The notes under the pieces are model-generated. The model was not told the origin of the DNA. It saw only the letters and a list, made by a program, of their open reading frames with translations, and ran no database searches. A program made the translations under genes and the position numbers. A stretch of DNA of 64,000 nucleotides, taken from Flavobacteriales bacterium. Its GTDB lineage: Bacteria; Bacteroidota; Bacteroidia; Flavobacteriales_D; Crocinitomicaceae. Below are positions 45,490 through 55,042 of the stretch, piece after piece. The DNA is taken from positions 1 through 64,000 of the forward strand of contig CANHHA010000002.1 in NCBI GenBank assembly GCA_947460825.1. The letters are read 5' to 3'. The stretch's first letter is position 1, and every line of letters begins with the position of its first letter.

Positions 45490-45497
45490 CAAAGATA
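45490..45497 (-). promoter_or_regulatory. Candidate -7 promoter box for the CotH-like gene
   Basis: On the minus strand TATCTTTG matches TAnnTTTG and lies 17 nt before the ATG at 45472, in the 79-bp divergent region. No clear -33 element is seen. If the NRPS genes have no own promoter, this box could also serve them. Confidence 0.35.
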
Positions 45498-45551
45498 TAG
45501 ATAATTAAACTATTGTTAACTTAGGGCTCCCTAACCTTAATTATATAGTAG

Positions 45552-48500
45552 ATGCGTTCTGTTTTTGTCGCTTTTTATCTTCTGCTTTTTATGAGTGCTT
45601 CCGTTTTTGGTCAAGAATGGAAAAGAGCATTCGAACGCCCAAAATGTTTCATTGAAAATCTGGGGCAATTCGATGAATATGAAAATGAACACACAGGACA
45701 AATTCGATATGCTGCTGATTTCGGTAAGGCAAAGGTGTTTTTTGGAATTACAGGAATTAGCTATGTTTTTTTAGATGCGGAAAAGGGACTTAAATCTGAA
45801 GTATATAATGCACCCATTACTTCATTGGAAGATCACAAACAATGGGAACGACGGATTGGAAAATACAAGTATACCCACGACGAACTAAATGTCCATTTCC
45901 CGAGTGCAACGAATTCTGTGCTAGTGGCTAGCAACCCACGGTCAGACTATTTTAGCTATTCTTACCAATCTTCTACAAGGGCAATAGTCAATAAAACCAA
46001 TGTCAGAGGATTTGATGAGCTGGTTTATAAAGACATAGCGTCAGGAATAGATTTAACATACCGTATTCATCCGGAATCCGGCTTGAAATATGCATTAATT
46101 GTACATCCAAAGGCTTCAATTGCTGATTTTCGAATGATTTTTGATCGCGATGTTAGTCTGGTAAATCAAGAAATCCAGATCAACACCCTCTTTGGTGATT
46201 GGATTGATCATGCACCGATTTCCTTTTACGAGTTTGCTGATGATGCAACCATTCCTTCTTCATTTAACCTCTTGGATCAACGGACTGTTGGGTTTAACTT
46301 GGGTAAATATGACCAAGCACAAACGGTAGTCATAGATCCATGGACTCAACTTCCAAGTTTTGCAAGCAATTGGGATTGCGTATGGGAATGCGATAAAGAT
46401 GCAGCCGGGAACATTTATGCAATAGGTGGGGTGATGCCAATGCAAGTACTTAAATATAATGCGGCTGGAGCGTTACAATGGACGTACAATACACCGTATG
46501 ATACCTCCAATGTGTGGCTCGGAACCTTTGCCGTAGATAATTTAGGTAATTCTTATGTCACTGCTGGTTCTACGGCAGCGATTCAGAAAATAAGTCCGGC
46601 TGGCGCACTGGTGTGGAATAATGCGAATCCCGGTGGATTATTCAGTAACGATGAGTTTTGGAGCATTTCGTTTAATTGTGACCAGAGTATGTTGGTGGTG
46701 GGGGGTACCGGGGGGTCCGGTTTGAACTTAACGGCATCGATTTACAACATTGACATCGCTACCGGAAATGTGATTTCCAGTGCCGATGTGGCGCAGGGTA
46801 GCACGTTTGGTTTTCCTCCTTCGGTGCAAGAAGTACGCGCCATTTGTGCCTCCCCGAATGGGAAATATTATTTCATGACACAAGATACCGTGGGGGCTTT
46901 TAATCAAAATTTTAATGCTTGTAATGGAGCGCCGCTCTTTTATAAAATCGATAACAGCTACGACCTTGGGTATAAATGTGAGAATTATCGATACGATAAT
47001 GCGGGAATATGTGCTATAAAGGCGAATAACTCCTTTTTTTACACGCAAAATGGATTGAATGTGGTCAAACGAAACCTTCAGACCGGAGCGATTCTTACTA
47101 CATCAATTATTCCGGGTGGAGCAAATACCACCGCGCTGGGGGATTTCTCGGTAAGCAATAGCGGAATTGATATCGATAATTGTGGTAATGTATACGTTGG
47201 TTCATCCACAGCGGTAATTAAGTTTGATGCCAATTTAGTACAATTAGCTACATACCCTACCACCTTTAAAGTGTATGATGTGCACGTCACAACGGCAGGA
47301 GATGTTGTGGCTGTGGGAAGTACAGGGACCTCTTCAAGCAATGTGCGCACAGGATACATTCAAACCTTTGCTGCCGCAGCGTGTGCACCCATGTCATCTG
47401 CCTGCTGTGATGCTTCGATTTGTCCGGTTCAAAATGTGTGTATTTCGGATGCGCCCATGCAATTAACGGCAGCTACCCCAGGGGGAACTTGGAGTGGCCC
47501 GGGCGTTAGCGCCACCGGGCTTTTTACACCCGCGAATGCCGGGGTGGGTTCACAAACCCTTACCTACACCTTAGCGTGTGGGTCAGAATCCACTACCATT
47601 CTTGTTAGTCCATGCCAAGGCTTAACGGCATGCTTGGAAGCCAATGGGTCTGTTAGCGTTTCCGGAGGAGTTGCTCCGTATGCTTGGGCATTTTATCAAG
47701 CAGCACAAAACACACCGATTACGAATCAAGGAGAATGTCAGAGTTGCGGATACACCTGGTTTTTTGGTCAATGTTTAAACGGTGTTGTTCCGGTGAATTC
47801 CTGCAATTCTCCTGCTCAATGGGTGAATTTTGCAAATGGAACGAATGCGACACCACCTGCTGGGGTAGCTCAAGTTCAAGTAACGGATGCCGCTGGGACG
47901 GTGCAAGTATTAACCCTTGCAAATTTATTGCCTTGCAGTCCGAATCCTTGTCCTACGATTACGGTTTCTTTGTCAGGAATTTCCGATGTAACCTGTTATG
48001 GACAAAGTGATGGCGAAGCAACAGCATCCGCTACTGGAGGAACGGCACCGTACACCTACTCGTGGATGCCGGGTAATCTTACGGGGGCAACCCAAACCAA
48101 TTTAGCGGCAGGAACCTATACAATTACGGCTACAGATGCCATGAATTGTACCGGGGATACCACCCTAACAATTACTCAACCGAATCAAATCCTCGTGAAT
48201 GCGCCAAACATTACAGGTACGCAATGTGGAAGTTCCACTGGATCTATCGAAGTTACTGTAACGGGCGGCTCCGGGAATTACACCTATGCATGGAACCCAA
48301 ATGCTGGGGTAGGGACATATATCCAAAATTTAGCTGGGGGATCATATTCCGTGGTGGTCACCGACCAAGCAACCGGATGCAGCGCCAACGCTACCTATAT
48401 CGTTCCTAGTTTGGGTGGACCAATCTTGAATAATCCGAATGTTACCAACGTGCTTTGCGCAGGAGAAACAACGGGTTCTATTACGGCCAGTGCAGGAGGT

Positions 48501-49163
48501 TCTACACCTCCGTATCAGTATCAAGTAAATAATGGCCCATTTCAAAATTCAGGCGTATTTGCCTTCTTGGCCTCAGGACAATATACGATCACTGCAATGG
48601 ATGCCGCGGGCTGCGAAAATTCCTTAACGGTTACTATTACCGAGCCCGCTTCGTTACAGGTGTCCTTGCCTTCGACCGTATCCTTATGCCTTGAAGATTC
48701 TGTTGAATTGTTTTCAACGGTAACCGGAGGCGTGCCTGGGTATACCTATGCTTGGAGTACAGGAGAAAGCAATCCATCAATTTGGGTTCAGGGGGTGCAA
48801 AACGAAATAATATTACTATCGATTACAGATGCCAATGGGTGTGATAATGATGCCTCCGTGGGAATTGAAATTATTCCATGTGGCAGTATAGTCTATGATA
48901 TTCCCAATGTCTTTTCACCCAACAATGATGGAACGAATGATCAATATGGGATTTTCTCTGAAAATGTAATTAGTCAAGAAGCGATTATTGTTAATCGTTG
49001 GGGAGAGTTAATGATTCAATTAAATCAAGTAAATCAACTTTGGGATGGGACCTTACCAACCGGTCAATTAGCGAAGGATGGGGTTTATTTCATGAAGTTC
49101 CGGCTCGTTGGATTAGGGGGAGAAGAGAAAGAAGGACATGTATTTTTTCATTTGGTAAATTAA
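45552..49163 (+). CDS. Secreted SprB-repeat protein with gliding-motility-associated C-terminal domain (T9SS type B)
   Basis: This is a 1203-residue surface protein with a signal peptide (1-20). The N-terminal FIENLGQFDEY (~34-44) starts a domain common to Bacteroidota SBBP-type proteins, followed by a beta-propeller-like stretch with repeated YNAAGALQW/KISPAGALVW motifs (~290-390). The region from ~800 to ~1090 has three to four SprB-like repeats (SDVTCYGQSDGEATASATGG, GTAPYTYSW, LAAGTYTITATDA). The end, IPNVFSPNNDGTNDQYGI, WDGTLPTGQLAKDGVYFMKF, is the gliding-motility-associated CHU_C domain that directs T9SS type B secretion. Such proteins act as adhesins or in surface attachment. The ankyrin gene follows 8 nt later. 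Confidence 0.9.
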   Translation: MRSVFVAFYLLLFMSASVFGQEWKRAFERPKCFIENLGQFDEYENEHTGQIRYAADFGKAKVFFGITGISYVFLDAEKGLKSEVYNAPITSLEDHKQWERRIGKYKYTHDELNVHFPSATNSVLVASNPRSDYFSYSYQSSTRAIVNKTNVRGFDELVYKDIASGIDLTYRIHPESGLKYALIVHPKASIADFRMIFDRDVSLVNQEIQINTLFGDWIDHAPISFYEFADDATIPSSFNLLDQRTVGFNLGKYDQAQTVVIDPWTQLPSFASNWDCVWECDKDAAGNIYAIGGVMPMQVLKYNAAGALQWTYNTPYDTSNVWLGTFAVDNLGNSYVTAGSTAAIQKISPAGALVWNNANPGGLFSNDEFWSISFNCDQSMLVVGGTGGSGLNLTASIYNIDIATGNVISSADVAQGSTFGFPPSVQEVRAICASPNGKYYFMTQDTVGAFNQNFNACNGAPLFYKIDNSYDLGYKCENYRYDNAGICAIKANNSFFYTQNGLNVVKRNLQTGAILTTSIIPGGANTTALGDFSVSNSGIDIDNCGNVYVGSSTAVIKFDANLVQLATYPTTFKVYDVHVTTAGDVVAVGSTGTSSSNVRTGYIQTFAAAACAPMSSACCDASICPVQNVCISDAPMQLTAATPGGTWSGPGVSATGLFTPANAGVGSQTLTYTLACGSESTTILVSPCQGLTACLEANGSVSVSGGVAPYAWAFYQAAQNTPITNQGECQSCGYTWFFGQCLNGVVPVNSCNSPAQWVNFANGTNATPPAGVAQVQVTDAAGTVQVLTLANLLPCSPNPCPTITVSLSGISDVTCYGQSDGEATASATGGTAPYTYSWMPGNLTGATQTNLAAGTYTITATDAMNCTGDTTLTITQPNQILVNAPNITGTQCGSSTGSIEVTVTGGSGNYTYAWNPNAGVGTYIQNLAGGSYSVVVTDQATGCSANATYIVPSLGGPILNNPNVTNVLCAGETTGSITASAGGSTPPYQYQVNNGPFQNSGVFAFLASGQYTITAMDAAGCENSLTVTITEPASLQVSLPSTVSLCLEDSVELFSTVTGGVPGYTYAWSTGESNPSIWVQGVQNEIILLSITDANGCDNDASVGIEIIPCGSIVYDIPNVFSPNNDGTNDQYGIFSENVISQEAIIVNRWGELMIQLNQVNQLWDGTLPTGQLAKDGVYFMKFRLVGLGGEEKEGHVFFHLVN

Positions 49164-49171
49164 CGTGAACA

Positions 49172-49738
49172 ATGAAGAGGGTTAAAGAGTTAAATAAGAA
49201 TATGTGTTGTAAAATCTTTCTCTTTACGCTCATTCTTTCTTGCACAGGAATTTTTATGTCGCAAGATATTCATGAGCTTGCTCGAACTGGAACTGTTGAA
49301 TCCGTGAAGGCCTTATTAGATAAGGATCCGTCTTCAGTAAACCGCCTGTCAGAGCGTGGTATTACGCCCTTTGTATTGGCATGCTACCGTGGAAATAATG
49401 ACGTCGCAAAATTGCTTGCACAGCGTGGAGCAGATATTCGTTATTGTGTGGCTGAAGGCTCGGCACTTTATGGAATCATTTTTAAAAACAATCTAGAAAT
49501 GCTTTCATTTATCTTGGATCAAGGAGTATCACCCGATGATACCTGTCAGTTTTCACAATTTGGTACTCCCTTACACATGGCCATGAGCATGAAACGCTAT
49601 GAAATAGTAGACCTCCTGCTTTCCAAAAATCCGAACCTGAAAATTCCTGATCAGAAAGGCCGTAGTATACAAGAATTATTATTGTTTTATCAAGACGAAC
49701 GTCTAATCGCTATCTTTACATCACATGAAAAAAATTAG
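49172..49738 (+). CDS. Secreted ankyrin-repeat protein
   Basis: This is a 188-residue protein with an N-terminal hydrophobic segment (~13-30) that looks like a signal peptide with a Cys near its end. Four to five ankyrin repeats follow, with ARTGTVESVKALLDKDP, GITPFVLACYRGNNDVAKLLAQRGADI, GTPLHMAMSMKRYEIVDLLLSKNPN. Ankyrin repeats bind proteins, often as periplasmic or surface scaffolds in bacteria. It lies 8 nt after the SprB-repeat gene and overlaps the DOMON gene by 14 nt, so the three are in one operon. Confidence 0.85.
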   Translation: MKRVKELNKNMCCKIFLFTLILSCTGIFMSQDIHELARTGTVESVKALLDKDPSSVNRLSERGITPFVLACYRGNNDVAKLLAQRGADIRYCVAEGSALYGIIFKNNLEMLSFILDQGVSPDDTCQFSQFGTPLHMAMSMKRYEIVDLLLSKNPNLKIPDQKGRSIQELLLFYQDERLIAIFTSHEKN

Positions 49739-51542
49739 TTCATTTCTTTTATTGGTTGTTTCCCTAACAGCCTTTGCGCAAACCTACACCACGGGTACCG
49801 TTACATTATCTAGCACGGCTGGATTGGCAATGTCTATAAAATTAGATGTCGGAGCAAATGTTACCATGACTTTAATAGGCCCTTCGGCCCGTTGGTATGC
49901 GGTGGGTTTTGATGCTGGTTCCATGGCGGCAGGCACCGATGTGGTTGGGGTACACAGTGCAGGGGCATTAACGGCCTTTGATGCGAATCTTACCGGTTAC
50001 AACGCGCCAGCTACCGATGCACAACAGCATTGGACCATTAGTTCAAACGTAGTAGCTGGAGGGGTTAGAACGGTAATTGCAACGCGCGCGCTAAATACTG
50101 GGGACGCAAATGACCATGTATTTACAGCAGCTCCGGGTTCTATTTCCTTGATTTGGGCCCGAGCAAGTTCAAATACCTTTTCTTATGCTTATCATGGAAA
50201 TACAAACCGTGGGATTTCCTCAGCCACATTTACCTTGGTTCCGGTTACTGCACCTCCTACAGGTAATTCACCACAAACAGTGTGTGCAGGTGCAACGCTC
50301 AATCAGCTCCAAGTAACGGGCTCATCCATTCAATGGTACGCCAACGCTTCTGGAGGAAGTGCCTTATCCAATGCAACAACCCTTATAAACGGTGCTACCT
50401 ATTTTGCTTCGCAAACTGTTTCAGGACAAGAATCACAAACCCGTTTGGCGGTTACCGTAAACGTAATTAGTGCGCCAATAAACGCGCCGCAAACTGCAAA
50501 CTTCCCTCTGAATATTTGCAGCAATCAAAACACGATAGCACTCAACTCCATCAATGTACAAGGTGCCACAGGCTACCAATGGACGATTAACGGGGTGAAT
50601 TCAACTACACAACAACCTTCGTTAACGATTACTCCTCAAGCTGGAGTTTCATTGATCAACATTCAGGTTACGGCAACGAATGTTTGCGGTAATGGACCAA
50701 CATCTTCCGCACAGGTTCAAGTGTTTCCAGCGTATACTGTAAATCAAACCTTGAGCGCTTGTGATTCCTTGAGTTGGAATGGTCAGGTTTTAACACAATC
50801 CGGGAATTATACCTTTCAGGGACAAACCCTCTCCGGATGCGATTCAATAGTGACCTTGCAATTATCCATTTTATCGAATACTCAAACCAACTTGCAGTTT
50901 TCACAATGCGTTCCCTTGACCTTGAATGGACAAACGTATAACCAGAGCGGTACGTATCAACAGATTTTACCAAGCAATCTCGGGTGTGATTCCATACTGA
51001 ATATTCAATTCAACTTAACGCAAGGAGATACGGTGTTAGTGCCGCTTAGCAGCTGTGATTCGGTAAGTATTGGTGGACAAACCTATAATAATTCAGGCAT
51101 TATTTCCGAGTTACTAACGAATGTAAATGGCTGTGACTCCTTAGTCCTGTGGGATGTAGTCATTAATTCATCAGCGCCTTTAACGATATTTGACACCACC
51201 GTTACCAGTACGTTTTCATGGAATGGTCAGGCGTACTCAAGTTCAGGTTCTTATACACAAACATTGAGCACCTTCACCGGCTGTGATAGCCTAGTCACGG
51301 TTAACTTGACCGTTTCAACCGGTGGTCTCACGGAGGATGAATTTAAATCACCATTTCCGACGGTGTTGCATCGGGGAGAAGAACTTATGTTACCCTATGG
51401 GAATTGGGTCTTGGTAGATATGAATGGACGTGCATTATGGAAAGGTACCTTAGCGGATCATCGATTGAGAATGGATGTGGTCCCAGGAATTTATTTCATT
51501 CGAAATGAACGGAAAGCAGTACAAATTATAGTCATTGAATAG
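49725..51542 (+). CDS. Secreted DOMON-domain protein with tandem GCDS repeats
   Basis: This is a 605-residue protein with a signal peptide (1-18). The N-terminal ~165 residues form a DOMON-like domain (WYAVGFDAGSMAAGTDVVGV, GYNAPATDAQQHW, ATRALNTGDANDH), a fold that binds heme or sugars in extracellular proteins. Ig-like segments follow, and then four tandem repeats between about 340 and 540, each with WNGQ.Y...SG.Y..TL...GCDS and ending in LQLSI or VNLTV. This repeat is common in secreted Bacteroidota proteins. The C-terminus (~545-605, GIYFIRNERK) resembles a T9SS type A sorting domain. Ligand unknown. It overlaps the ankyrin gene by 14 nt. Confidence 0.85.
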   Translation: MKKISSFLLLVVSLTAFAQTYTTGTVTLSSTAGLAMSIKLDVGANVTMTLIGPSARWYAVGFDAGSMAAGTDVVGVHSAGALTAFDANLTGYNAPATDAQQHWTISSNVVAGGVRTVIATRALNTGDANDHVFTAAPGSISLIWARASSNTFSYAYHGNTNRGISSATFTLVPVTAPPTGNSPQTVCAGATLNQLQVTGSSIQWYANASGGSALSNATTLINGATYFASQTVSGQESQTRLAVTVNVISAPINAPQTANFPLNICSNQNTIALNSINVQGATGYQWTINGVNSTTQQPSLTITPQAGVSLINIQVTATNVCGNGPTSSAQVQVFPAYTVNQTLSACDSLSWNGQVLTQSGNYTFQGQTLSGCDSIVTLQLSILSNTQTNLQFSQCVPLTLNGQTYNQSGTYQQILPSNLGCDSILNIQFNLTQGDTVLVPLSSCDSVSIGGQTYNNSGIISELLTNVNGCDSLVLWDVVINSSAPLTIFDTTVTSTFSWNGQAYSSSGSYTQTLSTFTGCDSLVTVNLTVSTGGLTEDEFKSPFPTVLHRGEELMLPYGNWVLVDMNGRALWKGTLADHRLRMDVVPGIYFIRNERKAVQIIVIE

Positions 51543-51546
51543 GTAT

Positions 51547-52077
51547 ATGAAACGAGTATTATGTAGTGGATTTTTGTTTTTATTGCTAACAGGGACTTAT
51601 GCGCAACGAACGGTCCAAGCGAAATTTGGAGATACCTTAACCACGCATTGGATTGGTGTTAAAATCACCTTGTCAGACAGCGTATTTATCGAAATTGACG
51701 GTCCTTCAAAAAGTTGGTTTGCCTTGGGCTTAAACACGAAGCGTATGCAGGCAGGGGTGGATGTTCTTATGGTTCCTGCGTGGAAAGAGGCCTTTGTTGA
51801 TATTAATCCCTACGATGCTGTTCTTACCGGATATGCACCGCCCAAACGAGACAAACTTGAACATTGGGTTATCAAATCTGAAGAAATGAAGAATGGTCGG
51901 CGGATATTTTCAATGGCTAGGGCACTTGCCACGGGAGATGCTCAGGATTTTGATTTCACCCAACTCGCAACAACGGGTGGAATATTAGATGTGATTTGGG
52001 CAATGGGCACGGAGAAAGGGAACGAAGTGGAATATCACGAGAATAAGCGCGGCAAGAAATCACTTACATTCAACTAG
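51547..52077 (+). CDS. Small secreted DOMON-domain protein
   Basis: The ATG at 51547 (MKRVLCSGFLFLLL) is preferred over an in-frame TTG at 51535, giving 176 residues. A signal peptide is followed by a single DOMON-like domain: WFALGLNTKRMQAGVDVLMV, VLTGYAPPKRDKLEHW, ARALATGDAQDFDF. The same motif order occurs in the N-terminal domain of the preceding protein, so the two are tandem paralogues. There is no sorting domain, so it is probably periplasmic. The gene starts 4 nt after the stop of its neighbour. Confidence 0.82.
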   Translation: MKRVLCSGFLFLLLTGTYAQRTVQAKFGDTLTTHWIGVKITLSDSVFIEIDGPSKSWFALGLNTKRMQAGVDVLMVPAWKEAFVDINPYDAVLTGYAPPKRDKLEHWVIKSEEMKNGRRIFSMARALATGDAQDFDFTQLATTGGILDVIWAMGTEKGNEVEYHENKRGKKSLTFN

Positions 52078-52083
52078 TATTAG

Positions 52084-52893
52084 TTATTCAGTGCAATTGA
52101 TTTTGTAGTTTGTTTTTAAGTGATTTTTTACGCAATCAGCTCTTCGTCCTGAATATGGGTGTGTGCTCAGTATAGCGCTTAATTCATCCGGTGTATCCCC
52201 TTCAATTGTTTTCATTCGTTTCCAAAGCGATATCGTATGGCAGGGCAAATAATTGCACCGATACGCCAAGTCTATTCCCCACATGTCACAATGGGCTTCA
52301 TTTTTCTGGTTAAATGAAAGCGTTATTAAGTTGGCTACAAAGACAGAAAAGCTCCCGAAATGTTTTCCTATATATTCATCGTAGGTTTTGCTCTTAGATA
52401 TACCTTCCTTGATATGGCCTAATTCATTATGCGCAATTTCATGTGCCAAAATACAGGCAATTTCATGCTCATCCTTACAAAAGTCAAACATTCCTTTGGT
52501 GAAGAATATTTTTCCTCCCGCGGTAAAAGCATTTATCATTGGATCGTCGATATAATAGAGTTTATAATTAAATCCCCTACCAGCTTGAATCTGTTTCTTT
52601 AATTTGCCGAGAATCGCTTGTAGTTGGTCATATGCCACACCTGAGTTAATGAACGTATATTCTTTTTTACATTCGTCAAGTACCTGAACACCTGCATCCA
52701 CTTCATCAGAAAATTTAGCAGGTACTCCAACCGTGGCAATCAGTTCCTTTTCCATATCTCCCAACCAATTGGTTGTTTCACTGTCGAGGCATGAAAAATC
52801 ATAGGTGATTTTTTTGGGTTTTCCAGTTTGTGCACTCGTTAGGTGGATATTGAGCAGTAATAGAGCTAGAATATATGGGATTGACTTTTTCAT
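52084..52893 (-). CDS. M48-family zinc metalloprotease
   Basis: The ATG at 52893 (MKKSIPYILALLLL) is preferred over an upstream in-frame start, giving 269 residues with a signal peptide ending near LTSAQ. The M48 peptidase motif LAHEIAHNELGH (HExxH, ~152) is present, with the third zinc ligand probably in NEAHCDMWG (Glu). GGKIFFTKGMFDFCKDE precedes the motif as in BepA- and LoiP-like M48 enzymes. C-terminal STHPYSGRR is also typical for the family. It is likely a periplasmic or outer-membrane quality-control protease. It converges with the DOMON gene (6-nt gap). Confidence 0.88.
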   Translation of the reverse strand: MKKSIPYILALLLLNIHLTSAQTGKPKKITYDFSCLDSETTNWLGDMEKELIATVGVPAKFSDEVDAGVQVLDECKKEYTFINSGVAYDQLQAILGKLKKQIQAGRGFNYKLYYIDDPMINAFTAGGKIFFTKGMFDFCKDEHEIACILAHEIAHNELGHIKEGISKSKTYDEYIGKHFGSFSVFVANLITLSFNQKNEAHCDMWGIDLAYRCNYLPCHTISLWKRMKTIEGDTPDELSAILSTHPYSGRRADCVKNHLKTNYKINCTE

Positions 52894-53059
52894 AACAAGT
52901 CGAAGATATAACATATTGTATTCTTACAACCTAAGTGAAGGTAAGAATTACAGCATGAAATTACAATCGTGATTCTTATTCGGTTAATTTATGACGTAAA
53001 TCATAGGTTGAGTAGTTTTAAAAGCCAATGTTTGTTTAAATTATTAAACGAAATACCCA

Positions 53060-53436
53060 TGGAAGAAAACATTTACAAACAACACGATGAAAATACAGAC
53101 TGGATGAATCGAGTAGCATTCTACAAAGATGAAATCAAGATTTTACAAGGACTTTTATCAGAGATTGCCAGCAAAAATAACGGCGATGAAGCTTTAAAAG
53201 GGGTGGAGCATTACCAAAACCAGTTCATTGTGCAACGAGATAACTTGGATCAATTAGCGCATAACATTCGTTTGAATGAGCAAAAATTGCAGAAAGAAGT
53301 AACCGATAATCCAGTGGCTGTTGATCACAGAAAAATGGAATACCATCAAGTAGCGAAAGATTTTATTGAATATTTCGATAATAACTTTAAAGGTTTGAGA
53401 ACTGATTTCAAGACCTTTTCATCGAAATGGATGTAA
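53060..53436 (+). CDS. Hypothetical coiled-coil protein
   Basis: The ATG at 53060 (MEENIYKQHDENTDW) is preferred over an upstream in-frame start at 52969, because the added part looks like intergenic sequence. The 125 residues are soluble and nearly all helical, with heptad-like stretches (FYKDEIKILQGLLSEIASK, NLDQLAHNIRLNEQKLQKEV). I do not recognise a family. It stands alone between the M48 gene (divergent) and the nucleotidase genes (convergent, 2-nt gap). Confidence 0.65.
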
Positions 53437-53438
53437 TG

Positions 53439-54338
53439 CTATTGCACTAGGAGCGCCTGATGCTTGAATATCCCACGTTGGAAATCAATATCAATGCGTC
53501 CGAGAAACAGTCCTGCCCAGCCCGTCTGATTAATCAAGACGGGTTTTTTATTGGCATTTTCCATGATTAATGGGTTTTCCATAAACGTATGGGTGTGCCC
53601 TCCAAGAATCAAATGAATATTTGAGGTCTGCGCAGCCAAAACCTTGTCTGAAACTTGCGTACTCGAATAGTCAAATCCCAAATGCGATAGACAAACCACC
53701 AAATCACAGCCTAAATCACTCAGCAATTGCGCCATCGAATTGGCGCGCTCTATGGGGTCGATATAATTCATTCCCGCCCAACACGCAGCAGGGGAGAGAC
53801 CGTCTAAATTTACTCCAATACCGAAAAACCCGATTTTCACACCTCCGCGTTTCAGGATGTGGTATGGTAGCGTTTGGTTAGCCAAGGTTGTATTTCTGAA
53901 ATCATAATTACTGCATACAAAAGGAAAGTTTGCAGCCCGTTGCGCATGCTTGAATCCCTCCATACCAATGTCGAAATCATGATTGCCCATGGTCGCTACG
54001 TCGTATTGCATAGCCGACATCAACTTCATTTCTAAAACCCCATGATATCGATTAAAATAAGGCGTGCCTTGAAATATATCTCCCGAATCCACTAAGATTA
54101 CATGTTCTTCTTCCTTTCGTATTTGCTCAATTAAGGCCGCTCGTTTCGCTACGCCACCCATTCCTGGGTATTTTGCATGATTAAGCGGGAAGGGATCAAT
54201 GTTCGAATGGGTATCGTTCGTATGTAGAATGGTGAGTTTTTTTCCCCTGCGTTGTGCGGATGCACGAAGTTCAAAGGAACTGCTTAGTGCACCTAAACTC
54301 GTTAATCCGGCTAATCCTACAAATGCTCTTCGATTCAT
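53439..54338 (-). CDS. 5'-Nucleotidase N-terminal (metallophosphoesterase) half
   Basis: This is a 299-residue protein with a twin-arginine-like N-terminus (MNRRAFVGLAGL). Metal-binding motifs of UshA-type 5'-nucleotidases are present: LHTNDTHS (~38-45), DSGDIFQGTP (~84-93), MGNHDFDIG (~117-125) and GGHTHTF (~246-252). The usual C-terminal substrate-binding domain is not in this protein but is encoded by the gene directly upstream (4-nt overlap). Together they would dephosphorylate extracellular nucleotides. It is the last gene of the minus-strand nucleic-acid operon. Confidence 0.9.
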   Translation of the reverse strand: MNRRAFVGLAGLTSLGALSSSFELRASAQRRGKKLTILHTNDTHSNIDPFPLNHAKYPGMGGVAKRAALIEQIRKEEEHVILVDSGDIFQGTPYFNRYHGVLEMKLMSAMQYDVATMGNHDFDIGMEGFKHAQRAANFPFVCSNYDFRNTTLANQTLPYHILKRGGVKIGFFGIGVNLDGLSPAACWAGMNYIDPIERANSMAQLLSDLGCDLVVCLSHLGFDYSSTQVSDKVLAAQTSNIHLILGGHTHTFMENPLIMENANKKPVLINQTGWAGLFLGRIDIDFQRGIFKHQALLVQ

Positions 54339-55042
54339 GGGATAAAGCGTTTTTCTGAATTACTTACTAGCGTTCCCTGCCGTTTAACTGCTTCGATAAA
54401 CACGTCGCGAAGATTCTTCGGCTTGAGATGGTATGATTCCGGTGTTAAGAAAAAGGTCATTTTATCACCACCTTGCGCCAAATAATCTGAGGTGATTACC
54501 CAAAAATGGGTGTGCGTTTCATTTAAGCCTTGTATAGTTAGCTTGCCTTTTTCAAAACGAGCGTTTGCAAGTGGAACTCCTTTAGGCTGATTTTTCATGA
54601 ACGTTTCCATCGCTTCAATCCGCGATACGGGTAATCGAACCCAAGCTACCGAATTATCGAAGGGCATGAGCTTAAATAAATCACCAACCGTAATTGGACC
54701 CTTGTTTAGGCTCGCACGTAACCCACCGGCATTCAGAATACAAATCACAGGTTCCGAAAATCGTACGGTCTGGGTTTCTTGCAAAAGTAAGGCATCAGTA
54801 GCCCAATTCATAAGGTTTGAACAGGGAAATACCACCTCGAAACTGGTGTCAGCTGTGCCTATGATTTCTCCCATTTGAAGGGCTAAGGAATCGCGGTACG
54901 GGACAATGAATTGCTCGATTTGTTGTACTGCTTGTACACTCGTATCAACACGAATATTCTTTGACGTCGATGAAACGTGTGCTTGGTAGGAACAACTCAG
55001 GGTTCCTGCAACAACAAGTATACAGAGAACCAGCTTAAACAT
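54335..55042 (-). CDS. 5'-Nucleotidase C-terminal domain lipoprotein
   Basis: This is a 235-residue protein with a lipoprotein signal (lipobox around GTLSCS, Cys ~17). The rest is a stand-alone 5'-nucleotidase C-terminal domain: CSNLMNWATDALL (~74-86), LNAGGLRASLNKGPITVGDLFKLMPFDNS (conserved Asn-Ala-Gly-Gly-x-R and PFDN) and LAQGGDKMTFF. In this family the domain binds the nucleotide base with a stacked Phe pair. It overlaps the metallophosphoesterase gene by 4 nt and the endonuclease gene by 1 nt. The two halves of one enzyme are thus split into a lipoprotein and a separately exported protein. Confidence 0.9.
   Translation of the reverse strand: MFKLVLCILVVAGTLSCSYQAHVSSTSKNIRVDTSVQAVQQIEQFIVPYRDSLALQMGEIIGTADTSFEVVFPCSNLMNWATDALLLQETQTVRFSEPVICILNAGGLRASLNKGPITVGDLFKLMPFDNSVAWVRLPVSRIEAMETFMKNQPKGVPLANARFEKGKLTIQGLNETHTHFWVITSDYLAQGGDKMTFFLTPESYHLKPKNLRDVFIEAVKRQGTLVSNSEKRFIP

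Noticed and set aside
47990-48650. Repeat array of possible CRISPR or satellite type
   Set aside because: The repeats are in frame and code for SprB-like domains in a surface protein; the DNA copies are diverged and there are no spacers.
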